NCBI GenBank assembly: GCA_019114745.1
Contig: DXEY01000062.1
Location: 1-18,475, forward strand
Source of the DNA: Candidatus Mediterraneibacter colneyensis
GTDB taxonomy: Bacteria; Bacillota; Clostridia; Lachnospirales; Lachnospiraceae
DNA: 18,475 nucleotides
Direction: 5' to 3'
In this document: positions 6,541 to 13,355 of the stretch, piece by piece
Position numbering within the stretch: position 1 is the first letter of the stretch
Layout of the letters: each line of letters begins with the position of its first letter
Translations under genes and position numbers: made by a program
Notes under the pieces: generated by a model
What the model was told of the DNA's origin: nothing
The model's input: the letters and a program-made list of their open reading frames with translations, nothing else
Databases searched by the model: none

Positions 6541-8959
6541 GAGCCGCAGATAAAGTTTCGTCACCTGTCTCACAGGGGGCTTCCTTCATGGTCCCCCGGA
6601 TGCTGATCCTCCTTCCGTCCGTGCATACAGTCAGAGCGCCGTTCTCCTGAGTGGAATACACGCTGCTTCCGCACTGCCTGAGCCTCTCAATCGTCTCTTT
6701 ATGGGGATGCCCGTACCGGTTGTCCCTTCCCGCTGAGATCAGCGTGATCCGTGGCTGTACCGCCTCCAGAAAGGCTTCTGTCCCCGAGTCCCCTGAACCA
6801 TGGTGCGCGGCTTTCAGCACCGCACAGGACCCCAGTCTGCCGCTCTGTACCAGCAGTTCCTCTCCTCTGCCTTCCAGATCGCCTGTAAAGAGCATGCGGA
6901 ATCTGCCATAGGATGCTTCCAGAACGAGCGAAGCGCCGTTGCCCGCCTCCATCTCTTTGCTTTCATCCGGTCCGAGGCATGTAAACACCAGCTCATCATT
7001 CGGTCTCCCTGACTTTTCTTTCCTGTCCGTGATCCGGTCTCCCGTTTTCATCAGCACGATCCGGGTATCATTCTCCTGTGCGGTTTCCGCCAGTTCCAGA
7101 ATGCTCTCTTCATGGTACTTCCGGGGCGGGAGTACAAGAGTACGGATCCGCACTCCCAGCGCCTGATTCTCCAGCATCTCCTGTATCCCGCTGGTGTGAT
7201 CCGTATCGCCATGGGTCACAAAGACATAATCCAGCTCATCAACAGCCCTGCCAAGCAGATACGGTTCGATCCGGTATTTACCTGCCTCTGATACATCGCT
7301 GCTGCCTCCGTCGATCAGGAACCTGGCGGATGGCCCCCTTACAAAAAGGCAGTCTCCCTGCCCCACATCCAGGGCTGCCGCCTCGATTCCCTCTCCGGTC
7401 TGATATCCCTGCCTGCACAGAACCGCCATGCACACAGCCGCAGCAACAGACAGGCATCCCGGAATTTTACAAATGATCTGCCATTTTGACGCAGTGCTGC
7501 TGACAGAACCTGACAGGACGCACGCCTGCACTGCCCGCTCCTTCTTTTTCCTGAAATGCCGGAAGAGAAGATACAGTAAGAGCAATATAAAGTAATACAG
7601 ACCTGCCTGCCACAGCTCCGGCTTCCCTGTTACAAACCTGCTGCCCGGCAGCCTGACCGCTATTTCGCACACAAGGTCATACCCGGCAAGCACAGCCTTG
7701 CAGATCTGAAGTACGATTCCTCCTGCTGTATCAGATACGGGCGCCAGCACGGAGCCGATCACACCCGCTCCCATGGCCGCAGGCATGACCGGGATCACGA
7801 TCAGATTGAGGAATACGGAGTATGGCGGTATCTCATAATAGAAATACAGCAGAGGTCCCAGAAGAAGGAGATTCACAGCTATACTTGTACCCAGTCCCCG
7901 TGCCGTCCACTTCCACGCCTTTCCGACAACCTTCCGCAGCCGTCTGAATCTTTTTCTTCTGCCGGCTGCACGCCTCTTATCTCCGGATGTCGCATCACAG
8001 CCAAACAGGGATGACATCACCGGCTCATACATGACGATCCCGGCCATCGCCCCATAAGAGAGAAGAAATCCCGCATCCGCCAGATACAGTGGCTGCCGTC
8101 CACACAGGAGGGCGGCTGAAAGCGCCAGGCTCGTGGGCAGGTCATAATCCCTTCCTGTGATCTCTGCCCCGGTCCTTACCAGGAACATGATCAGTGCCCG
8201 CAGGCTTGAGACTCCCGCTCCGGTCATCAGGCAGTACAGCACCAGAAGCACGCTTCCGGCGATGCCTGCCGGTACAAAGCCGAGCCCGATCCTTCGCAGC
8301 ATCCGGTACAGCCCCATGCCGAGGAATGTCATATGAAGGCCTGAAATAGCAAGCAGATGGCTGATCCCTGACTTCTGGTATATGCTTTTGAGTTCCTCAT
8401 CCAGACCTCCCTTCTCGCCCAGCAGAACTGCGCTCATTGTGCCGCCGTAATACTCGCCGAGATGGCGGATCAGAAGCCTGTCCCACTTCTGTCTGATCTC
8501 GTAAAGGCACTGCCTGAGATGGTCTGTCGCGTCAGAGCGCACCTCGATATCATCCGCCCATATAAGTACGTGGATTCCCTGTCTGCGATAGTATGTCCTC
8601 TGGTCAAAATTACCCGGATTGCGGGCCTTGTCAAAAAGCTGTGCCTCTCCGGAGACCTCCAGGATGTTTCCATGTTTTATTTTTATATTTTTCTGTTCTT
8701 TGGAATAATAGACAAGGATTTTTGCCTCTCTGATATTCTGACCTGCCGCCGTCACGGTATTTTCCCTCAGATAGAATGCCGTGACTTTCTTCTTTTCTTC
8801 AATTCTGTAAACCGTTCCGGTCAGGCGTACGCAGGCGTTTTCTGACGCGATCCTTTCCAGCGCGGAAGATTCCGTCTCTTCCACGCCGAAAAAGAACACC
8901 CTCACACTCTGTATGACAAGAAAAAATATGCAAATCGCGCAAAGCGGACGTTTTTTCAT
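6512..8959 (-). CDS. comEC: ComEC/Rec2-type DNA uptake channel
   Basis: ComEC forms the membrane channel that carries single-stranded DNA into the cytoplasm during natural transformation. The protein is 815 residues, full length for a three-domain ComEC. It has an N-terminal membrane segment (about 6-24) and a DUF4131/OB-fold region (about 35-140). The polytopic Competence domain (about 165-465) carries the conserved ISGLHM at 205-210. A C-terminal metallo-beta-lactamase-like domain (about 525-785) has DVGQGD (531-536), the metal motif THGDTDH (582-588), TGDLE (692-696), AHHGS (719-722 region) and GHPH (750-753). This domain keeps its putative metal ligands, so it may be the nuclease that degrades the second strand (inference). 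The start overlaps the preceding stop as ATGA. Confidence 0.96.
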   Translation of the reverse strand: MKKRPLCAICIFFLVIQSVRVFFFGVEETESSALERIASENACVRLTGTVYRIEEKKKVTAFYLRENTVTAAGQNIREAKILVYYSKEQKNIKIKHGNILEVSGEAQLFDKARNPGNFDQRTYYRRQGIHVLIWADDIEVRSDATDHLRQCLYEIRQKWDRLLIRHLGEYYGGTMSAVLLGEKGGLDEELKSIYQKSGISHLLAISGLHMTFLGMGLYRMLRRIGLGFVPAGIAGSVLLVLYCLMTGAGVSSLRALIMFLVRTGAEITGRDYDLPTSLALSAALLCGRQPLYLADAGFLLSYGAMAGIVMYEPVMSSLFGCDATSGDKRRAAGRRKRFRRLRKVVGKAWKWTARGLGTSIAVNLLLLGPLLYFYYEIPPYSVFLNLIVIPVMPAAMGAGVIGSVLAPVSDTAGGIVLQICKAVLAGYDLVCEIAVRLPGSRFVTGKPELWQAGLYYFILLLLYLLFRHFRKKKERAVQACVLSGSVSSTASKWQIICKIPGCLSVAAAVCMAVLCRQGYQTGEGIEAAALDVGQGDCLFVRGPSARFLIDGGSSDVSEAGKYRIEPYLLGRAVDELDYVFVTHGDTDHTSGIQEMLENQALGVRIRTLVLPPRKYHEESILELAETAQENDTRIVLMKTGDRITDRKEKSGRPNDELVFTCLGPDESKEMEAGNGASLVLEASYGRFRMLFTGDLEGRGEELLVQSGRLGSCAVLKAAHHGSGDSGTEAFLEAVQPRITLISAGRDNRYGHPHKETIERLRQCGSSVYSTQENGALTVCTDGRRISIRGTMKEAPCETGDETLSAALVKTGGFPV

Positions 8960-9885
8960 TCATCTTCCCGGACTGCGATGAGATCTGTATTTTCCGAAAG
9001 AGGCTGCGACAGATCCACAGCTTCCTTATATTCGGCATTGGACTCTCCGTTGATCGTAATCTGTACCTGCCTGGCCTCTGTTCCCTCTACCAGAGAATTT
9101 ACGATCGAATATATTGTAAGCTCGGGCAGTATGTCGTACTCGCCCGTAAGAAATGTACTGTCAAAATTGACATAGCAGATGCCGTCCTTAGTCGTCACGC
9201 TCAGCAGGTTGGCATCCGGATTGATGGTCGGATGGGCGTCGCCTCCCGACGGTCCCTGCACCAGTTTTTCTACGATCAGTTTATCCTTGGATACATTGCT
9301 GCTGTACCTGACCGTAACCGTCTGTTCCACCAGCTTATCCCCTGCCTCATTGGCAAAATAAAGCGTAAGCGTATCCGTCTGGTATGAGCTGGGAGATGAG
9401 CTTGTATTTTCCACAAAATCATCCTCATTCATAAGCCCCACCAGCATCCCCTCGCTGTCTGTAAGCGGGCTGCCGTCGATTGAAAAGGTCACGCCGTTAA
9501 TGCCGTCAATCCTGACAAGGGACTGTACGACCGCGGCTCGCGCCAGCTTCTCCTGTATCCTGCCGATGTCATAATACTCCGCGCTGAAGTCCACGTCCAG
9601 GATACTTCCTGACAGCGTGCAGGATAACACCTCCACCTCTTCGGGGATCGGGCTGACATATTCAATGTCATCCGACGGCTCCCTGAGTTTTTCCAACGTC
9701 TCCTCCGCCGCCTTCTGAGGATCCTCTGACGATACTTCATATTCTACTTTTACAATTCCCGTCCTGTCTTCATTCAGGCAGTAGACAAACGACTCCATTT
9801 CATCGTCCGGGCTGCCGACCCTGCCGCATGCACCAAGCGCTGCCATAGACAGGATCAGCACAAAAAGAACCCTTTTCTTTATCAT
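8956..9885 (-). CDS. Lipoprotein with two GerMN domains
   Basis: A 309-residue predicted lipoprotein on the outer face of the membrane. The signal peptide (KKR, then a hydrophobic run) ends in the lipobox LGAC with Cys-20 as the lipidated residue. Two similar domains follow, at about 40-150 and 165-300. Both resemble GerMN, with the second reading TLTLYFANEAGDKLVEQ, a conserved LVQGP helix end, and SVTTKDGICYVNFDSTF; the first ends with a parallel SILDVDFSAEY. GerMN occurs in the spore germination/sporulation protein GerM and in lipoproteins next to sensor kinases, and its molecular role is poorly defined. The gene follows the kinase by 25 bases with an AGGAGGAG ribosome binding site and overlaps comEC by 4 bases. 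Its position next to a sensor kinase suggests it may modulate that kinase, but this is inference. Confidence 0.88.
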   Translation of the reverse strand: MIKKRVLFVLILSMAALGACGRVGSPDDEMESFVYCLNEDRTGIVKVEYEVSSEDPQKAAEETLEKLREPSDDIEYVSPIPEEVEVLSCTLSGSILDVDFSAEYYDIGRIQEKLARAAVVQSLVRIDGINGVTFSIDGSPLTDSEGMLVGLMNEDDFVENTSSSPSSYQTDTLTLYFANEAGDKLVEQTVTVRYSSNVSKDKLIVEKLVQGPSGGDAHPTINPDANLLSVTTKDGICYVNFDSTFLTGEYDILPELTIYSIVNSLVEGTEARQVQITINGESNAEYKEAVDLSQPLSENTDLIAVREDE

Positions 9886-9910
9886 CTACATCTCCTCCTG
9901 TGCTGCTCAC

Positions 9911-11305
9911 CTACGCCGCCACATAGATCAGCGGAATCCTCACGGTAAATGTGGTGCCCTCGCCCTCGTTGCTGTATACCTTGATCGCTCCGCGGTGGGC
10001 GATCACTGCGTTGCGCGCAATGGCAAGTCCGAGTCCCGTCCCGCCGATCTCCCTGGAATGAGACTTATCCACCCGGTAAAACCGCTCAAAGACATGGGGC
10101 TGATCCCCCTCCGGAATCCCGATCCCGGAATCTTCTACTTTAATATAGAAATATTTATGATCCGCATTCAGTGAGACATGAACCCATCCGTTATCGTGAT
10201 TATACTTGATCGCATTTTCTACCAGATTGGAAACCGCCAGGGTAAATTTCATCTCGTCGATCTCGGCAGTAACCGGACGAAAACTCTCCATGACCATCTC
10301 AACGTTTTTCTTTTCAGCAATGGGACGGAGGCGCTTCAGTATCTGCTCCAGGAGGTCATTGATATTGACAGACTTAATATTAATGTTCTTCCCGGTCTTA
10401 TCCATCTTGACAAGGGAGAGCAGATCTGTGATGATCTGGTTCTCCCTGTCGATCTCTTTCGCGATGTCTTCCATAAACTCCCGGTACATTTCCACCGGTG
10501 CGTCCGGCATCTCCAGCAGGGAGTCTGCCAGCACCTTTACGGAAGTCATGGGAGTCTTGAGTTCATGGGAGACATTTGAGACAAACTCCTCCCTGGAATC
10601 ATCGAGCTGCTTCAGACGGCCGAGCATTTTATTAAATGCATCGCTGAGCTGCCTTGTCTCTGTAAATGTGTCCACATGAAGCACGTCGTCGCTGTAACCC
10701 TCGGTCACATTCTCGATAGCGTTGGTAATCTTATGAACCGGCCTTACCATGCGGTCAGCCAGAAAAACACTTAAGACTGCCAGAAGTGTCATGATGATGA
10801 CTACCACCAGGCTTCCCTGGGTCAGTATGATCTGCCTCGTCACTTCAATATTGCCGGTCGATACGCTGGCAAGCATTACGCCGGTTACGTCTTCGCCTCC
10901 TGCTTCAAGGATGGGAGATGTCACCTCGATGTAATGGTTCTTCCGGTCATAATGATTCGTCGTCTCTCCGCGCATACAGCGGACTACGTTTTCGGACACA
11001 TCGGTCTTACCTTCATCCAGGCTGTATGTATCTTTCACGACTTTTAATTCCCGGTCAATGATCATGACGCGGCCGTTGTAAATATTGGTAAGCTGGGCGA
11101 GGTTTGCATTGATCACCTCTGAGGTCGGGTCGGTGAGATAGCTGTAATTGTTCATCTGGTTGCACAAAATAGTGCACTGGTTCTGGATCTCAGCAGTACG
11201 CAGTTCAACGGCGCGCAGTTCGTAAAATTTGACCGCCCCGAAAAGCACAACAAGACAGGGCACTAGCCCTGCCAGAAGAAACAAACTGATAAACCGGAAC
11301 CTCAT
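9911..11305 (-). CDS. Membrane sensor histidine kinase (HAMP-HisKA-HATPase_c)
   Basis: A transmembrane sensor kinase that should phosphorylate the response regulator encoded just upstream. From the ATG at 11305 it has 464 residues. TM1 is at about 6-28, followed by an extracellular sensor region of about 135 residues, TM2 at about 163-184, and HAMP at about 185-236. The HisKA H-box is SHELKTP with phospho-acceptor His-247. The ATPase has an N-box NLVENAIKYN (360-369), G1 DSGIGIP (392-398), F-box FERFYRVDKSHSR and G2 GGTGLGLA (421-428). It resembles the WalK/PhoR group. The start is uncertain: the frame stays open to an ATG at 11386 that overlaps the regulator gene by 44 bases with no ribosome binding site, whereas 11305 has AGGA about 11 bases upstream. 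The basic residues just before 11305 could still be coding. Confidence 0.93.
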   Translation of the reverse strand: MRFRFISLFLLAGLVPCLVVLFGAVKFYELRAVELRTAEIQNQCTILCNQMNNYSYLTDPTSEVINANLAQLTNIYNGRVMIIDRELKVVKDTYSLDEGKTDVSENVVRCMRGETTNHYDRKNHYIEVTSPILEAGGEDVTGVMLASVSTGNIEVTRQIILTQGSLVVVIIMTLLAVLSVFLADRMVRPVHKITNAIENVTEGYSDDVLHVDTFTETRQLSDAFNKMLGRLKQLDDSREEFVSNVSHELKTPMTSVKVLADSLLEMPDAPVEMYREFMEDIAKEIDRENQIITDLLSLVKMDKTGKNINIKSVNINDLLEQILKRLRPIAEKKNVEMVMESFRPVTAEIDEMKFTLAVSNLVENAIKYNHDNGWVHVSLNADHKYFYIKVEDSGIGIPEGDQPHVFERFYRVDKSHSREIGGTGLGLAIARNAVIAHRGAIKVYSNEGEGTTFTVRIPLIYVAA

Positions 11306-11342
11306 ATTTTTAAAAATCCTGTCCCGAAGGACAAAGCGACGT

Positions 11343-12029
11343 CTAACCCTGGAAATAATAACCCACTCCCCACTTCGTATGTACATATTTCGGTTCGCTC
11401 GGGTTAATCTCGATCTTCTCTCTCAGACGCCGGATATGTACATCTACTGTTCTCGCATCGCCGGGATAATCATATCCCCACACGAGATTTAAGAGATTTT
11501 CTCTGCTGTACACTTTGTTCGGATTCGTCGCCAGAAGTTCCAGCACATCAAACTCCTTCGCCGTCAGATTGATCTCTTTCTCCCCGATAAACACCCGTCT
11601 GCTTTCACAGTCGATCTTCATGCTGCCCTTGATAAGCACCGGACTCCCCGCCGGCTCTTTCCTTCTGGAAGTTCGGCGCATGATGGCTTTGATCCTTGCT
11701 TTGACTTCCAGAATATTGAACGGTTTCGTGATATAATCATCGGCGCCGTATTCCAGTCCCAGTATTTTATCCATATCCTCACTCCTGGCAGTGAGCATGA
11801 CGATAGGCATGTCCGAAAACTCCCGGATCTGCTGGCATACCTGGAATCCGTCCAGCTTCGGGAGCATCACGTCCAGCAAAACGAGATCATACTCGCATTT
11901 TCTCGCGCACTCCAGCGCTTCCTCCCCGTCATAGGCACAGTCCACTTCCATGCCTTCCTGCTCCAGACTGAACCGGATTCCTTTTACAATCAGCTTTTCG
12001 TCATCTACGACTAATATCTTCTTACTCAT
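11343..12029 (-). CDS. OmpR/PhoB-family response regulator
   Basis: A 228-residue DNA-binding response regulator. The receiver domain (1 to about 120) has the acidic pocket D9-D10-E11, phospho-acceptor Asp-53 in LLDVMLP, Thr-80 and Lys-102 in TKPF. The C-terminal winged-helix domain (about 132-226) has LTAKEFDVLELLATNPNKVYSRENLL and the DNA-contact segment DARTVDVHIRRLREKIE, which is typical of the WalR/PhoP-like branch. It lies immediately upstream of the sensor kinase, so the two form a two-component pair. It begins 24 bases after the comEA stop and so is probably co-transcribed with comEA. A GAGGAG ribosome binding site sits only one or two bases from the ATG, which is unusually close. Targets cannot be deduced from the window. 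Confidence 0.96.
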   Translation of the reverse strand: MSKKILVVDDEKLIVKGIRFSLEQEGMEVDCAYDGEEALECARKCEYDLVLLDVMLPKLDGFQVCQQIREFSDMPIVMLTARSEDMDKILGLEYGADDYITKPFNILEVKARIKAIMRRTSRRKEPAGSPVLIKGSMKIDCESRRVFIGEKEINLTAKEFDVLELLATNPNKVYSRENLLNLVWGYDYPGDARTVDVHIRRLREKIEINPSEPKYVHTKWGVGYYFQG

Positions 12030-12053
12030 ACTCCTCTTTCACGACTCCCTGTG

Positions 12054-12689
12054 TCAAATTGTTATGTCATCTTTTATTTTGTTGAATACGCCTTCCTTGA
12101 TCCCCTCGATTTCCATCAGTTCCTCGACACTTTTGAATGCGCCGTGTTCCTCGCGGTAGCGGATGATACTCTCTGCCTTTGCCTCTCCGATGCCGGTCAG
12201 CGTCATCAGTTCATCCCTGGAAGCCGTATTGATATTTACTTTACTTTGTTCCGCACTTTTTATGTTACTTTCTGTTCCAACCCCTGTGCCTCGGGCTGCC
12301 TCCTCCACTGTCGGTACATAGATCTGCTCTCCGTCCACAACAGCACGCGCCAGATTTACTGATTCCAGGGACGCATCCCCAGTCATGCCTCCGGCTGACT
12401 CCAGCGCCTCAAATACGCGGGCATCCCCGCTCAGCTCATATACACCCGGAGCGTTTACCGCTCCGCACACGTATACATAGACAGCAGCACCTTCTGTCTG
12501 TCCTGTATCATCAGGATTTTCTTCCGGAGCTTCTTTGTCTTCCGCCCCGTCTTCTTCCGAGATTTCAAACTCTTCAAGGGTATCCTCTTCCTGAGATCCC
12601 CCGCAGCCCGTAAGAAATAAAAACGCTGCCAGAATCAGCGTTCCGATAAAGCATCTCTGTAATAGTGTGCAAATAAATCTGTCTCGCAT
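12054..12689 (-). CDS. comEA: ComEA-type DNA receptor, predicted lipoprotein (SLBB + helix-hairpin-helix)
   Basis: ComEA binds double-stranded DNA outside the membrane and passes it to ComEC during transformation. The protein is 211 residues. The N-terminal signal ends in LTGC with Cys-29 as the likely lipidated residue, so it appears to be lipid-anchored rather than held by a transmembrane helix as in B. subtilis. A strongly acidic linker (about 34-66) precedes an SLBB domain (about 69-127, VYVYVCGAVNAPGVYEL). The helix-hairpin-helix DNA-binding domain follows (150-211), with VNINTASRDEL and two hairpins, GIGEAKA (166-172) and EGIKEG. The ATG at 12689 has GGGAG 6 bases upstream, and that sequence is part of a possible hairpin. 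It is the first gene of the run that leads on to comEC. Confidence 0.94.
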   Translation of the reverse strand: MRDRFICTLLQRCFIGTLILAAFLFLTGCGGSQEEDTLEEFEISEEDGAEDKEAPEENPDDTGQTEGAAVYVYVCGAVNAPGVYELSGDARVFEALESAGGMTGDASLESVNLARAVVDGEQIYVPTVEEAARGTGVGTESNIKSAEQSKVNINTASRDELMTLTGIGEAKAESIIRYREEHGAFKSVEELMEIEGIKEGVFNKIKDDITI

Positions 12690-12694
12690 ATTTT

Positions 12695-12718
12695 TCTCCC
12701 TGCCAATCTGCCGGGAGA
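12695..12718 (-). promoter_or_regulatory. Hairpin covering the comEA ribosome binding site
   Basis: In the transcript, UCUCCC (from 12713-12718) can pair perfectly with GGGAGA (from 12695-12700) across a 12-base loop. The GGGAG part is the comEA ribosome binding site, so the stem would hide it. The stem is only 6 bp. This is structure by eye, with no energy calculation. Confidence 0.45.
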
Positions 12719-12745
12719 TATACCCCTTGTATGCCGGACAGTAAC

Positions 12746-12774
12746 ATTGTATCTAATTTTTACTAAAATTACAA
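12746..12774 (-). promoter_or_regulatory. Probable sigma-A promoter of the comEA run
   Basis: The minus strand reads TTGTAA (12769-12774), a 17-base spacer, then TACAAT (12746-12751). The surrounding sequence is AT-rich. The predicted start near 12739 gives a leader of about 50 bases that contains the hairpin at 12695-12718. No terminator is visible between the ydcZ-like gene and this promoter. Confidence 0.65.
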
Positions 12775-12841
12775 TAGATAATTAATTCTTTGTTAAGGAT
12801 TTGACACTTTGTTACGGGAATATTACAGTTTATTTTCAATT

Positions 12842-13273
12842 TCATTCCCATTGAAAGACCGCGATCCCCGCTACAGCAAGCAGCAGTCCTCCCAGTTTCC
12901 TCCAGGAAAACGGCTCTTTGTCCATTCCGAAAAGGCTGAACAGTTCGATCAGGTACGATACTGCGAGCTGGGCGATCACGATGAGCAGTGCTGATTTCGC
13001 CGGACCGAGTGCCTCGATGCTTTTGATCACCGTCCATGTGATCCCCGCACCGATCACGCCGCCAAGAAGCATGTATTTCGGCTCTACCCTGCCAAGAGCC
13101 GTCACGCTGTCCCTCCCGGTAAAGAGCCATAACGCAAGACAGACCGCAAACGCCGTGATCTGAACCCAGCCGTTGCTGACCCAGACTCCGGTCGTCTTTG
13201 TCACCTGAGTATTAAAAACTCCCTGTATGCTCATCAGCGCCCCGGACAGAAGTGCGATAAAAAAACCAATCAT
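12842..13273 (-). CDS. YdcZ-family (DUF606) small DMT-type membrane protein
   Basis: A 143-residue, strongly hydrophobic inner-membrane protein with about five predicted helices (roughly 1-20, 30-52, 66-88, 90-112, 125-142). Features such as the N-terminal ALLSGALMSIQGVFNTQ, the GGVIGA segment and the C-terminal GGLLLAVAGIAVF match the DMT_YdcZ (DUF606) family of the drug/metabolite transporter superfamily. Members are single or paired units of unknown substrate. A helix-internal ALGPAKSALLIVIAQL stretch is the usual DMT signature region. The ATG at 13273 has GGAGG 7 bases upstream. It follows argD by 82 bases on the same strand. Its start codon lies inside a long inverted repeat. Being next to the arginine genes hints at, but does not prove, export of an amino acid or amine. 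Confidence 0.85.
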   Translation of the reverse strand: MIGFFIALLSGALMSIQGVFNTQVTKTTGVWVSNGWVQITAFAVCLALWLFTGRDSVTALGRVEPKYMLLGGVIGAGITWTVIKSIEALGPAKSALLIVIAQLAVSYLIELFSLFGMDKEPFSWRKLGGLLLAVAGIAVFQWE

Positions 13274-13344
13274 AAGACTACCTCCAAACAGTTTACCATA
13301 CAGTTTATGACTGCTATTGCGATAGTATGTCCTATGATTGGTTT
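13263..13344 (-). repeat. Inverted repeat spanning the argD-ydcZ gap and the ydcZ start codon
   Basis: Arms at 13263-13278 and 13329-13344 are inverted complements at 15 of 16 positions; the odd one becomes a G-U pair in RNA. The loop is 50 bases and holds the ydcZ ribosome binding site. The distal arm contains the ydcZ ATG and runs straight into seven Ts in the transcript sense. It could act as a terminator, an attenuator or a start-codon lock. Confidence 0.6.
13284..13307. repeat. Tandem 12-base repeat upstream of ydcZ
   Basis: Two adjacent 12-base units, CCAAACAGTTTA and CCATACAGTTTA, differ at one position. They lie immediately upstream of the ydcZ ribosome binding site, inside the loop of the larger inverted repeat. 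Confidence 0.7.
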
Positions 13345-13355
13345 CTTATGCATCT

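Noticed and set aside
6502..6573. Upstream extension of holA into comEC
   Set aside because: The extra 24 residues do not resemble HolA, while the ATG at 6501 gives the family N-terminus and has a ribosome binding site.
12753..13130. 125-codon minus-strand frame overlapping the ydcZ-like gene
   Set aside because: It is the other frame of the same stretch. The ydcZ frame has family motifs, membrane helices and a ribosome binding site, whereas this one has none.
13274..13355. Guanidine (mini-ykkC) or other known riboswitch upstream of the DMT-type gene
   Set aside because: The gap is only 82 bases, and I see no tandem hairpins with ACGR-type loops or other known aptamer motifs; only the inverted repeat and 12-base duplication are evident.
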